A DNA stretch of 64,000 nt, taken from assembly GCA_013365325.1 (NCBI GenBank), contig JABVXV010000022.1, positions 186,001 to 250,000 on the forward strand. The letters are read 5' to 3'. The notes under the pieces are model-generated. The model was not told the DNA's origin. It made no database searches and worked only from the letters and a program-made list of their open reading frames with translations. How positions within the stretch are numbered: the stretch's first letter is position 1; every line of letters starts with the position of its first letter. Shown one piece after another: positions 1 to 23,892 of the stretch. A program made the position numbers and the translations under genes. This DNA is from Dipetalonema caudispina (lineage: Eukaryota; Nematoda; Chromadorea; Rhabditida; Onchocercidae).

Positions 1-8
1 TGTTGCAG

Positions 9-640
9 TTTCTTAGACAGTTTACCGAGGTTAAGCTCTCCGAACTATTTACCAACAGAGCAGGACTTGCTACGGACGAGAATTAAAACAACGGGAATAA
101 CCGAAGTACATTTCGAGCTCAAAGGACTTACATTCAGGTAAATATTCCATTAGATTTACCAACTAAAATCGTCATCGGAAGTTTGATCTTTGAATGAATG
201 TTACAAAAATAATTTGATCACAAGCATTGTTACTAAAGGCATGTTTAGGAGCTCAGGTGGAAACATAAGCGCAATGGTTTCTGATGTCCATTTGTACCTC
301 TGAACAATCACTCAGATGTGGCAGTGTTGTAAAGTAACCAAATAATTATTGGCCGATAGTTGAGGGAATGTTTAATAAGTCAAATGGAAACATTTCCAAA
401 AAATAACAATGAGAAACCTGGCTACAGCGGATGAGGATATATTTCCAGATGATGATTATGGCACGATCCCTGAATGGTCTCTGCATAGAGTTAATAAAAG
501 CTGGAGAAGCCCTCAGCAAGAAGCATCTGCGCTCTGTACTCAGCAATTTACCACTATTTATTTGAAGTGCACGGATGAGTGCACTTCAACTGTTGTAATG
601 CGCGTCACTACTGCAGTAGATTCCGCAATGTCAGCATCTA

Positions 641-678
<38 letters not shown>

Positions 679-2590
679 GTGCGCTAATCAGTACTAGTAT
701 TGGTTTTCCTACTGATTATTTCGCAAGAGCCATTTATATCGTAATCAGTATTTGTATTTCATGTTCCAGTATAGGAGCATGAAATGCAAATAATGATTTA
801 ATGAAAATGAAATGAAATCCAATCTAAGATATCTTATTGTGATAAGAAGATGGTAACAAACTGGACTAGACAATCCTGGAAATTTCAATCGAATCAATAT
901 AATACCACCATGTGTTCCTTGATCGGATGGTTTGACCTGCAAGAGCATAAATAACCAGTGGATCAAATAAATTAGCTTAATAGCAATCTAATGTGCAATG
1001 GTATCACCACCCAAGATGCAATTTTGCCAGCAGACGATCGCTTCCAATTGAACCCATGAAGAAATAGGGAAATGATAAATTGAAAAGGAAGAACAAATGA
1101 AATGATTGAAGAGAATGTTTTTCCAAAGCGCTTTATTTAGCAAAACTAAGAAAGAATTTTATCTCTAACTTTTGTCTTTAGAACTGTTGAAATTTCTTTT
1201 TTAGCACCCTTTCCATTCTGCTTCGCGATGCCAACTTCATTGTCTGATTTCTTGCAAAATTCGTTTTAAAAATGATGATATTTAGTTAATATTCACATAA
1301 TGACAGATGGTCTTAATTATATTTTTTAAAAAAACTGTGATGTATAAATGTCGTCTCTCATTTAGGTTTCCTGTAAAACCTTCAAAATCAATGAAAGAAA
1401 AGGAAGATACTGATTATGGGAAATTTTTGACTGTTAATTTCAGAGTGATCGATGTTGGCGGGCAACGTTCTGAAAGAAAAAAATGGATACACTGCTTCGA
1501 TAATGTAAATGCAATTATATTTATATCATCATTATCTGAATATGACCAAACATTACGAGAAGATAATTGCACGGTATCTAAATTTTTGCCGTCATTTAGG
1601 AAATAATATATTTTTATAATAGGTCGCAATTAGTGTTGAAAATTGAAATATCAATCATTAGAATAATTGTTTCACAGTAAGATGTGGAAACAGCTAATTT
1701 TGCTTAATTTCGAATCCAACTAATAAAAATTGAATTTAAAAGCTGAAGTCTTCTAGATGATATTTACAATGAGATAAACAATGAAAACTATCAAAATGAA
1801 GAAGAATCACAGAAAAGAAATAACAATTACCCATATTTTTTGTTTGTACTGCAATAATAAGTATTATTGCAGAATCGAATGCAAGAAAGTTTGAAACTTT
1901 TCGACTCGATATGTAATAGTCCCTGGTTTGCCGATATTCATTTCATCTTATTTTTAAATAAAAAGGACCTCTTCGCTGAAAAAATAACTCGTTCACCTTT
2001 AACGACATGCTTTCCGGAATACAAAGGTTCGTTACGGTGTTGTTATGCGATAATATCTTCCATTACAACTTTCGGGTTCAAAAATTAACTGATATATTGC
2101 AGGACAGCAGAATCAAACAGAATGCATCAATTATATACAATGGAAATTTGAACAACTTAATAGGTCCTGAAGTTTTACTGATTTTTGTCAAATTTCTGAG
2201 CAATCCATGGGAATTTAAAAAGTGAAAAATAGAGAAACGGAAATTGTAGAATTATTTAATTTTTTATTTTTTGTACAACATCCATGAATGATTAGGCTGA
2301 TGGGTTGTGTAGCCTGGCACATTTATTAAGACCATTTTAAAAGATTAATTTTTTATGTCCCAGTTGCAGAATAATATATTAGTGAAAAATTCATGCCCTC
2401 ATATTAATATACTATATGACCTGCATCATTTGAAGAATTAAATTGTTCTACAATACGTTTCAGGTCTCCACAGCGAGAAATATATTGTCATCATACATGC
2501 GCCACAGATACAAATAATGTGCAGTTTGTTTTGGATGCTTGCCTGGATATGATCATTGCCAGAAATTTGAAATCAATGGGACTGTGTTGA
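9..2590 (+). CDS. G-protein alpha subunit, 3' part (5' end outside window)
   Basis: Heterotrimeric G-protein alpha subunit, a GTP switch acting at the inner plasma membrane below 7TM receptors. Visible exons: 9-137, 1444-1573, 1873-2026, 2103-2163, 2464-2590, all phase-compatible and ending in TGA. The first encodes the end of the helical domain and switch I ([10 protein letters not shown], catalytic Arg present). The second encodes switch II ([12 protein letters not shown], catalytic Gln present). The third has the guanine-specificity motif NKKD, the last TCAT. The P-loop exons lie upstream of base 1. The C-terminus reads NLKSMGLC: Gi/o proteins have Cys four residues from the end, whereas here that place is Met and Cys is terminal. 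I infer a nematode-type GPA subunit of Gi/o-like descent; the exact orthologue is not recognisable. An AT microsatellite lies in the 1.3 kb intron 138-1443. A cluster of AATAAA signals begins near 2860. Confidence 0.93.
644..676. repeat. (AT)n microsatellite in Galpha intron
   Basis: About 16 uninterrupted AT dinucleotides inside the intron of the first Galpha gene. It creates a spurious poly-Ile/Tyr reading frame. Confidence 0.95.
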
Positions 2591-4670
2591 AAGATATCCT
2601 TACGGTTAATTCTGCATTGAAAACTTGGATTTTGATCCATTAGCATGTTGTCGCTTCGTGCTTCATTGGAATGCTGAAACAGGGAAGAGATTTTTTGCAA
2701 CTCCAATTGTTTACTTCGAAGGGTAGCAGAACTTTCTGCCGTGTGCCGCTCGCAATTACAGCCAATGTTGAAATGGTCTAGAAAATTAAACTATATTTTA
2801 GTTACTATGTAGTAGAATGTTTTAGTTGTTGCGTATTACAAGTAGATTTACATATTGGAAATAAATAAATAAAGAAAGAAACAAATAAATGAATAAATAA
2901 AGAAACAAACAAGTAAATAAACAAATAAATAAATAAATATATATATATATATATACATAATGTTATTACTCTTTATTTTAAAAGGATTTCTAAAAATTTC
3001 GTTGGGTAGCTTAACTGAGGTTAAGTGAATGTCTTTTTTTCGGATTCTGTCATGTTCTTTGCTGCCGTAATTGCTTATTCAAAATTGGCAATTTATTAAA
3101 TTTTTTTGATGAATATTGTTGAACTCAGCGGAACTGCACGACATAAGACTTGAATTGAGAAATGCGGAAAGATGAGAAGATGATGCTGCTGTCAATCCGA
3201 AGTTATCGGCTTGGCACAACATCTGATTATAACCAGTCCGGGTACGAAGCAACTGGTCGTAGTGATATCAGTAAACTATCAGGTCTATTTGAAATCATTG
3301 AGAATGATGATGTTATTTTTAATGTTGCGATGATTAATTAACTTGTATCGATTTGCATTTTTTTCATGTTGTGATAATGAAAGAGAATTATTCTATTATA
3401 AATGCTTTATATCATCACTTGCACCTATTCTCCTTTTTTCTTCTGTCATTTTTTCCGCCCGATAAATATGCGATCTCATCACTGATTATTCCACAGTATT
3501 TTAATTTCCACTGTCATGTTCCTTCCTTTTTTTTTTTTTTTTTGTCACCATCGCTGTGACATAACTGTCCATTTGCGCGCTTGTGCCGTTCACATTACTA
3601 CTATTGAAAATGTCAACAGGTAAAATGACTCAAATAATGGTTAATTGTTTATGTTACTCACCTGTTCGTTCTACTAAAATTATCATCCGATGAAACACAC
3701 TCTTTACACCTGCTAAAAAGGAAAATTTATTGGTAAAAGTTGCTATTACGTAAAGCAAGTAGCACATTAGCTAGACCCATTCTAATTAGATGTTTTCAAA
3801 TAATTGCTTAAAATCTCAACAACATCAAAACTCAATAGAGTAATTAATAAGTAATTAAATACTTTATCGAATTCACTATAGGTTTGGTAGCACCAATGAA
3901 ATATAATTCCATTACATATTGAAATAAACATTATCGTTATTTTGGCGAATCCAAATGCGGCTATTTAGTCATTTGCAGGTTATTTGTTCTCATTCGACTT
4001 TGTCACATATTTCCAAAAGACTCTCATTCACTACATATCAGAAGTTGTTCAAAAAATGGCAGGCAGTAGAGATTGTCTGCATCGTTATGAGCTAATTTTG
4101 GGAAGTTGGATGCAAACGATATGTTAAAAAAGATACTGATTTAGTTATTAAACGTTTAATTGATCCGTTACTTCTATTGAAATATGCGATGGTACTATTT
4201 TACATATCCATAATAATTAATATTATGGATAATATTAGGTATTGGAATTTTTGTTGTGATTTCCATAGAAATATTTATAAGTAATGATTGGTATATTTAT
4301 ATATGCATATACATCGTTGAATAACAAATCTTTACAGATTGCTAGGCTTTAATTTTAGAATATGAGCAGGATGAGCTTTAGTCTTCTTTTTCGAATTACT
4401 TCATTGACCCGAATTAGATATTTTCATATATTCATCTATCCCTTAGATAAAATTAACTGTAGTGCCTTATTCTGGGATTTTTTGCTTCTCTAATTACTAT
4501 CTCTCTTCATGTCGTTTCTATGTTTAATTTAAATGCTGATAATCATTCTTTGTTTATTTGATCTGTACAGTAAAGCTATAAAACTTCACAAATTAAACAA
4601 TGGAGACTGATTGTCAGTGTTAAAATAAATCTTTTATTTCTCCGACCGGTTATTGTATAATTTTAGGAAT

Positions 4671-4701
<31 letters not shown>

Positions 4702-6676
4702 GTTTTGTTTTGAAACTGAGTCATAGAACAGTTTCTTGAAGTGATTGGAGAAGTTTGAGAAAAGTAGGCGTTATATTGAGAAAGGATTTGATTGGCACAC
4801 TAATGGCAACCCATTTGATTGAACACAATAGCAATACTTCTAGCAGATATATATGGCTTTAGCTAAACGTGTTGGCTCCACCTTACCAATTTCCTTAAGG
4901 CCCATGAAACGCACAACGATGCGAAAGAATCAAAGAAGGAGCTGCTGGCATTAGGCATTATATATAGGCATATATAGTCATCAGTTGGGGTGCTACGGGA
5001 CAACACTGCCCAACAAATGACCATTTGCAATTGAACTCGTTGTGTTACTTACATTCAAGCTTCATTTTATCGATATGCTCCACTTCGATCTAGGTCTTTC
5101 ATGCGGTCTTGTGCTGTCCCACTCTGTCGTACTGCTGTTTGTCATCAACGGATTCTTAATGCTTCTACCCACTTCTTACTTCATCACTCAATAATGCTAC
5201 ATGCCTTAAGATATCCTTCCGCTCTGCAATCAGCTCATATATAGGTATAATATATACATATATTTACAATATTTATTCTTATATTGTTAGCAATTAAATA
5301 TAATGAATGGTAAACATACTTCAATCACATAAATTTAACATAAACGATAATTTATTAACCGACTCAATTTTTATTTCATTTATATGTTTGACTGATTTCA
5401 CATCCTTTTATATCATCACTTACTGATCTAAAAATTGTTTGACAGCATTCCTTTTTCTATTTTATATTAATTTACTTTTAATTTTTCTAATTACTGAAAT
5501 TTTTATCATTCCAGAAAATTTAATAAAAAAATCATTGTATCCTTTTTGCTGCAATTTATCTCTTTCAATGCGTTGTTGTTGTTTTATTCCTGTGGTACTT
5601 TTTTTTTTTTTTTTTACCTGACAGTTTGATGCATCATACAATTCATTTTTATAACTTCCTTACTAACTCATTTAGTACATAGGTACTATACATCAAAAAT
5701 TCAGCATTTACAACTCATCGCAGTATTATTTTATTTTACTTGTTTATTTTGAACAAGCAATTGATGCAGTAGTGATAAAATTTGTTGATTAAGCTCAAAT
5801 CGATCATTGAGGAGTTAAAAAAAAAAAAAAAAGGATGACTCATCAGATTATGGAATACATGAAAGGATCAGTAGAGAGTAGAATGTTAAGAATAGAACAC
5901 CTAAAGTCAAAATTGATTCTTTTTTTTTTTTTTTTTTTTAGAAAAAAAAAGATATTTTCATTTCACAAAAAAAAAAAAAGTCACTGCTAATATTACTTTA
6001 TATGAAGTGATTTAGACATATTTTCGTTATTATTTGAATTTTTTTTGTTTTTATTAGAATCCTACTATATAACACTGCCGAAGTGTTAGCTTTAAAATAA
6101 TTGCGTTTGTTCTGACATCATTGTTCTGACTCAGAATCCTAACAATTCATCTCTCGTATAGTGTTCTTTCTATTGTTATCAACATTTGAACTAACAATAA
6201 TGTAATTTGAATTTCATTTCTTCTTTGAAGTAGTTCTCGAGATGTTCATACTTCTAATTGAAGTTTCTGGCAGGGAAATAACCAGCGGTATTTGTGCATT
6301 TCGAAGGGGAAATATTTCGACTGAGTTGTAGTACAATACTAATTTATGCATTTTTTTTTTTTTTTTTTCCAACATATGCATACCGCAATTTGTCTCCAGG
6401 CGACCCTTTAGACATGAGCCATTAAGGATTTGCCAACAAATATTCCACCTAATGATGTTTGCGCCAGAAGTTGCTTATCTTATTTGACTTTTGCCAGATT
6501 TATGTCGGCTAATGATTAGCTCAATATTTAACTTTTAGTATGAAGGCTCAATGCCATTATGTGACCGATAATCTGAAACACATCGGCTGATAAAGATTCT
6601 TTTAATCTTGCAAAAAATAAAAGCTGAAAGCAACGAGTCTATGTGTGTGTATGTGTGTGTCTACAAGAACCGATCA

Positions 6677-6707
<31 letters not shown>

Positions 6708-9163
6708 CAAGCTTAAAGGAAGAAGAAAATATTCCAAAACTGTTTTACTTCTGTATGACATTTGTCGGTAATTAACTTTCTAATTTTATATGGATTTATG
6801 AAAAGTTAGGTAGAATTTTTTTTCCTTTCTTCCAATGATATTATAAATGCACATAGCTTTTGCTAATACATTCTAGAGAAAATAACATCGTAGTGATAAT
6901 TCATAAAAGTATGATTTGATAAAATTATTCCAATGAAAGTATGATATATTACTTTTTGAACTCAACAATAATTCGAAAACATTTCGAGTCACGTTTTTTA
7001 TTTTTTGAAATAAAACACATTTTTTAATGATTGCATTATCTCCTAAACTCTCATTCATCCTCCGTAAGGTTTACCATTTCGGTTAAATCCATACTAATAG
7101 AAATGAAATAATTTGTATTTTTGAATTTAAAGCAAAAATGCATTTATTTTTGCTCCAACAAAATTTTGCATATCAAAATCTTCGAATGGATCAATTTCAG
7201 TTAATATTTTTATGTTTCATTACTTCTGGAAGGAATTTTTAATAAATTTAACTAAGTTTCTGATATTTTTGTCTTCCATTTCCTCATGAAAAATTTCATG
7301 AATTGTATAGACCACTTCAACTTTCCTTCTATCCCTGATCTATCTCATAAGCATTTTTTTTTTTTTAGAAAGAAAAACTGTAAATGCTCAGATATTGGGG
7401 TAAAGGTTAGTGGACAGAAATATATAATTCTTTTATTCCGAAGAAAATGCTTACAAATTATTGATCATAGAGATAGAAAAGTGATGAAAATTAGATGGAG
7501 CAAAACCAGAAAATCTTGCATTTAGCACAAAGCGACATCCTCCATATATATTTTCATCTTAGTTTTGCATATTCTTTTGATGATATTCGAAGAGATAAGA
7601 TGAAGTTTGGATTGCATTGAGCCAAATTTGTCTTCTTTATTTCTCATCCATATTCACAAACTCAGCTTTGTTCTTTCTTGTCTCTTCATAGAAATAGTTT
7701 CAAAATGTTGAAACTTCTCTCATTCGTTGTTCTATTGCATTGTTAGTGAAAGAAGAATAATTGTGTCATTTCTCTCATAAAGTTTCATTGCAAGACGTTT
7801 CCATTCACAATTCCCTCATCCTTTCTTTCATAGATGATAGCTTCTTTGATGTATGAAACATTTGAGGTAGTTGAATTTCATCGCCTAAGTCAAATGAAAA
7901 ATTATCGGTTCTAGAATTCCATGAACCCCACACGAAGAGAAAAAATTTTTACGACAGAAAATGCGGTAAAAGCATTCATTCAATCTCTTCAATGATTGCC
8001 ACACAACAACTGTAGATTGAGAGTTGCCAGCTTATTTAATCATTCTTTTTCTTTTTTTTTTCCTTTTTTTTCCATATTGAAAGCATTGGTATCGTTTTTC
8101 GTTTCTGTTCATGATTTAATTGAAAGCCAAAAAGAGAGCGATCGGAAAAGTCTTTCTTTTTTTTTTTTTGCCACCTCGAAGAATGACAAACATATTAGCT
8201 TAGATAAAAACTGTGGCATCAATATATTTACTAAAGAAAAAGTGTTATATTAAAACGCTCATAAAACTAAATGACTTTCGTGAAATCATCTAAAGAAGGT
8301 GCTATGAAATGCATTGTGATTCTTCAGTATTAAACTGAAATACAACAGTAAATTCGGATATTTTTCGTCTTCGATTATTTGATACAGTTCTGGTCCCATA
8401 CCGTGGTGAATGTAACTATGCTATACCAGGCGGTCGAGCAATGAATAGCTTCTTTCCTGCAAATTATCACTTGTAAAAACTGGTTACAATCTTCCAGGAT
8501 ATAAACAACCTTTACCGGGATCAACTTCACCAGAACTAAAATAGTATTTATTCCTCCGCCATGGGGCAATCGATAAAGATATTCATTAAAAAAAGTGGAA
8601 ATGATAACAGTGTGCGTATATGTTATGTTGAAAAAGAAAAACTGCTTCGTTTGCATCTTTCATGTTATTAAGAGGAATCTAAAAGTTTCAGGAAAGCAGT
8701 ATTTTGCCCATTAACTGGACATTAAATGGTCACAACAAGCGTAACATTATCCCGTATGTGAAAATAGCACAACTAAGTCCAATTTCTGATTCTTTTCAAC
8801 AGTTTACATTATTGCTGTGATGTAAATTATTCACGGATGTCATCCTCGCAACAACATACTGCCTTGGATCGTAAAGATTACCTCAACTGCACTAGTATGA
8901 TCTTTTTCTCCACTAATTAATGAGTATGAAGAGGAAATTTAAATAAATGTTTGTGAAAATTTGTTAAATCATTGTTAAGCGGTATTTCTTCTAGTGCGAC
9001 ATTCCGACATTTTGAAATTGTACGGGTTGGGAAGGTTTGTGGAACTCATAGCATGTCGGAGATTTTGACAATTATTAGTGTCTGGGTGACAAAATTCGGA
9101 AGAAATGATAATAGTAGCTAGTGAGCATTGTAAATTTACACTTTCGTTCGGTCTGTATTTCAG
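2591..9163. other. long stretch with no recognisable gene; 5' side of JNK
   Basis: No exon with a recognisable protein family was found on either strand. It holds an AAAT/AAAC-rich run followed by AT repeats (about 2860-2957), a 27-base T run (about 4675-4701), further T and A runs (5600, 5820, 5925, 6350), a GT-rich patch (6640-6660) and an (AT)n tract (6677-6704). The start codon of the JNK gene must lie in here or further upstream, because the first JNK exon seen (9164) needs one base from an earlier exon. Open frames such as 8375-8656 on the minus strand show no family resemblance and were not called. Confidence 0.6.
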
Positions 9164-20076
<10,913 letters not shown>

Positions 20077-21594
20077 CATCTGTAGTTTCCTATCCACTTT
20101 TTTGTTCTAGTCATTTTATCACTTTTCACCTTAATTAGGAGATATTGATTCCATAGTTGTTAGTTAGCTTTATGATGGGGAACTTTTATATTGGGATGAA
20201 TGCCAAATAGATAGGATCCTAAAAAGAGCGGTAAAAACAAGTGCGGCAAATATTTTTTGTTCGAAACATCTTTTGTAAAGCCTATCTATCAGTTTTATGC
20301 TAGCTTTATCTGGGATTGTGCAAAAATAAATAATGTTTATTAGAATTCCATTCCAGTAAAAGTACTTGCATGCTATTGACTACTGTTTTGTAGCTGGATA
20401 ATCGAGATAACAGTTTTGCTGAAAACTGTCTAAATGCTAATATTGCGATAAATGTTTATCATACAAATACATTCTAATCATGGACCACAAACTGCGAAAA
20501 TATTTTCAAGTTTTAGAATGGATCAAAATTCTTTTTTTTTGTGGAATCGCTACCAAAAAATTGAGATTTATATAGTGAACCGGTGGGATCTGTAAATTTG
20601 CTCAATTAGTTAGATGGAATTGTAGGATTCAGTTGTTAGAAACATTGTCATTAGATACCTAAATTTCAGATGATATTTTTGTATTACCCTACGATACACT
20701 ACATAAAAAGAAGTGGTTCGAACCAGAATTCCAATGGTACAACATTGTCCAGCAACAGCTATGAAGTATTTTGCGGTGTTAATAGTAAAGCTTTTCAGGT
20801 TTAAAGTTACTTTTCAGCTATGATTTTGTAGTCAAACGGAGCATAAAGATTTTTTATTTACTTTATATTTATTACACGCTAAACTGCTGACACTTTCCTT
20901 TCCATTGTAGTTTTTTATGAGTTACTCCGTCGAAATGTTTCTAATAAAAATTTTTTATCAAAGTGCACAAAATATTTTGAGTTGGTGCTTATACTGAACT
21001 GCATAGTTCACTTTTCAAGAATGTTGAGTCGAAATCCTTTTTGTTGATCGGGATTCACAAGTATATAAATAGTGCAGTACCTTAGGTCTTTTGTTATTTC
21101 CCTTATTTTCAGTCTCTTACATTAGGATATGTTCAAATAGTGTATTGATTGATTAGGGCAATCAATATTCGTGTTAATTATATTTGTATTTGGGTTAACC
21201 TTTCCAAGAGAGGAATAGTTCAGAGCTGAGAATATAAGGAGAAATAATTACTGTGGCTGAGGTCAAATCAAGAGATTCTTTAAAGTTGCGGAGTGACAAC
21301 TCGAAGTGCAACAAAAGTGGAGAAGGCTCATTGTCGTAATCATATTCATTCTTTGAATGCTACTTTTGATTACCTGGATTGAAGATGTATACTTATTCTT
21401 GCAATTTGGCTGAAAATATGGATTAATCATTCCTTGTGTGATGCGAAATTCTAGACGGTACGTGATATATGATTTACAATTAAAGATTAATGGAAATTAG
21501 AATCATGAATGAACAATTAACATCCCTACCACTTTTGCTGCAGTCATCGTAGTTATTTATTTTTTATATATTGTTGATCTTCAATATCTTCTTT
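20077..21594. other. JNK 3' flank, no gene recognised
   Basis: After the JNK stop come AATAAA at 20325 and AT-rich sequence up to the retroelement. No long open frame or family match was seen on either strand. Confidence 0.6.
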
Positions 21595-22252
21595 TGTCGC
21601 GAAAGTTATTCGAATAACTTTCGCGAAGGATGGAATAATATATCTCTTGTAATTGAAGTAATTAATGTTTCGTTTAGTAATGAACCGATTCATTCCATTG
21701 TTAACATAAATCCTTTAACTTATACTCATTCTTATCTAAGATGAGATTATTAACACAATACGTCTTTGTCATTTGTGGTTAGGAAAGGTCAACTTCAAAT
21801 CCAAACAATGTACTGTCCTTTGTTTATATGTTTTCAATAACGTATGTCCTTTATTTCATATGCTTAAGCTAAGATTGTAAAACATTGTCTTTTGTGTCAT
21901 ATGTTTACGCCAGGGTTAAAACAATGCTTCCTGTAGACCACTCCCACTAACTTATTCACCTATTTAACCGATCTACCTTCGGACCTGGGATAGATCTCAC
22001 AATTGGATCAACTCCGAGCAGTCGCTATTGGATTCACAAACTCAAGTTCAATTTCCCTGTTATTTCAACAATTATCACAATCGGGTTGACTCCGAGCAGT
22101 CGCTATTGGATCGACTCTCTCAAATTCAATTTACGTGTTATTCTGACTAAATTTTACTGTTAATAATATATCTCGGAAATAAATTACTGGTTCGATTCTC
22201 TGTATCGACACAAATCAGAAATCAGCCAGAAAATAAATCAACTTTCACTACA
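21595..22252 (+). mobile_element. LTR of a BEL/Pao-like retrotransposon, plus orientation
   Basis: 658 bases starting TGT and ending CTTTCACTACA, so it has the TG...CA termini of an LTR. It is followed after a few bases by a putative primer-binding site at 22261. The first 30 bases contain a perfect palindrome (21597-21626). The same sequence occurs inverted at 22439-23095, and a decayed fragment lies at 48950-49222. Assignment to BEL/Pao is inferred from the TTGGTGCC-type sequence after the LTR. Confidence 0.8.
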
Positions 22253-22260
22253 AAAATTCT

Positions 22261-22404
22261 TGGTGCCACGAGCCGGGAGGTACGATGTTGACCTCCCTAA
22301 GCAAATCTGCACAACCAACAATCGAAAGAATTTGCAAACTTCATAAGGATACCAAGAAGCTTGATGTAACGCCGCCAGATCAAAACCTGCCATTAGAAGA
22401 ATAA
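22261..22404 (+). mobile_element. primer-binding site and 39-codon gag stub
   Basis: TGGTGCCACGAGCCGGGA at 22261-22278 resembles the primer-binding region that follows 5' LTRs of BEL/Pao elements. An ATG at 22285 opens a 39-codon frame (begins MLTSLSKSAQ) ending at TAA 22402-22404. That could be the start of gag, cut short before the inverted LTR begins. No reverse transcriptase, integrase or envelope sequence is present. The element is a non-coding remnant. Confidence 0.6.
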
Positions 22405-22438
22405 CAACAACAATACGAAACCAAATTTCAAAAATTTT

Positions 22439-23095
22439 TGTAGTGAAAGTTGATTTATTTTCTGGCTGATTTCTGATTTGCGTCGATACAGAGAATCGAA
22501 CCAGTAATTTATGTCCAAGATATATTATTAACAGTAAAATTTAGTCAGAATAACACGTAAATTGAATTTGAGAGAGTCGATCCAATAGCGACTGCTCGGA
22601 GTCAACCCAATTGTGATAATTGTTGAAATAACAGGGAAATTGAACTTGAGTTTGTGAATCCAATAGCGAGTGCTCGGAGTTGATCCAATTGTGAGATCTG
22701 TCCCAGGTCTGAAGGTAGATCGGTTAAATAGGTGAATAAGTTAGTGGGAGTGGTCTACAGGAAGCATTGTTTTAACCCTGGCGTAAACATATGACACAAA
22801 AGACAATGTTTTACAATCTTAGCTTAAGCATATGAAATAAAGGACATACGTTATTGAAAACATATAAACAAAGGACAGTACATTGTTTGGATTTGAATTT
22901 GACCTTTCCTAACCAAAAATGACAAAGACGTATTGTGTTAATAATCTCATCTTAAATAAGAATGAGTATAAGTTAAAGGATTTATGTTAACAATGGAATG
23001 AATCAGTTCATTACTAAACAAACGTCAATTAATTTAATTATAAGAGCTATATTATTCCATCCTTCGCGAAGGTTATTCGAATAACTTTCGCTACA
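22439..23095 (-). mobile_element. second LTR copy, minus orientation
   Basis: 657 bases, starting TGTAGTGAAAG on the + strand, which is the reverse complement of the end of the left LTR. It ends CTTTCGCTACA. Similarity to the left copy runs over the full length with only scattered substitutions. The inverted arrangement is not that of a simple insertion, which has two LTRs in the same direction. A further copy of the GTTATTCGAATAA motif lies just outside at about 23098-23112. Confidence 0.85.
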
Positions 23096-23892
23096 AAAGT
23101 TATTCGAATAATATCTTTCTTCAGTAGCCAAATGATTTATAGCCTTAGCTGCAGTAGTCGGTTGCTGTAGTTGAGGAAATTTAAAACCCCCTGGAAGTTA
23201 AACTTCAAAGTAATCTGATAAAGGTACTGATAATCATTTTTGTTTTAGGGAAATCTGTATTAATAAAAATCTGAAAAAGAGGAGAAAAATCGAGGGATAT
23301 TTCAGAGCGTTTAACACTTCAACTCTACAGCTAGCTTCCTGTTTATGAACGACGGACTCAGTGATTTCCACTTTGAATTATGGTTATAAAAAGACTTGAT
23401 GATAAACACTGTATATATTGAAACATGTGTATCATACGTGATACCGGTATATAATTTATCGATAAGCGGTATAAGTTTTAAATCAAATCCGAAAATAATT
23501 CATGATAAAGGGGACAAATTACAAGATATATTTTTATCAAATAAAGGAGGAGGATAAACTTTAAAGCATGAAAGAGTGATTTGCATGGAATTAGTTATGA
23601 TTGATTGCATTGGAAGATATCATCTGAACTATCGCAATGTTTACCGCTAACTGTCCATCAAAATATTCTGTTATGAATTTAGTCCAGAAAGTTGTTGATA
23701 TGTTAATTTTATTTTTATTTAACACACGCCATAATGAACATCCATAAGCGATCGTTCAAAAATATCACTGATCCATTATGGATACTTGCTCGTCTTTACA
23801 TTACAATAAACATCAAATATTAGAGAATAATTTTTCCCTAGAAAATGATGATTTCTATGTTTCGAATAACGAAGAACATAATAACGATTGCA
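23096..23892. other. gap between retroelement and Galpha-like gene
   Basis: AT-rich sequence with no recognised exon; it is the likely 3' UTR side of the minus-strand Galpha-like gene. Confidence 0.5.

Noticed and set aside
409..687. 92-codon open frame on the + strand
   Set aside because: Lies in the Galpha intron and ends in the AT repeat; no family resemblance.
4206..4232. AT-rich inverted repeat (ATCCATAATA / TATTATGGAT)
   Set aside because: Short and of low complexity; expected by chance in this composition.
8375..8656. 93-codon minus-strand frame and a possible + exon at 8387
   Set aside because: No recognisable domain, no phase-compatible partner found; could not be tied to JNK.
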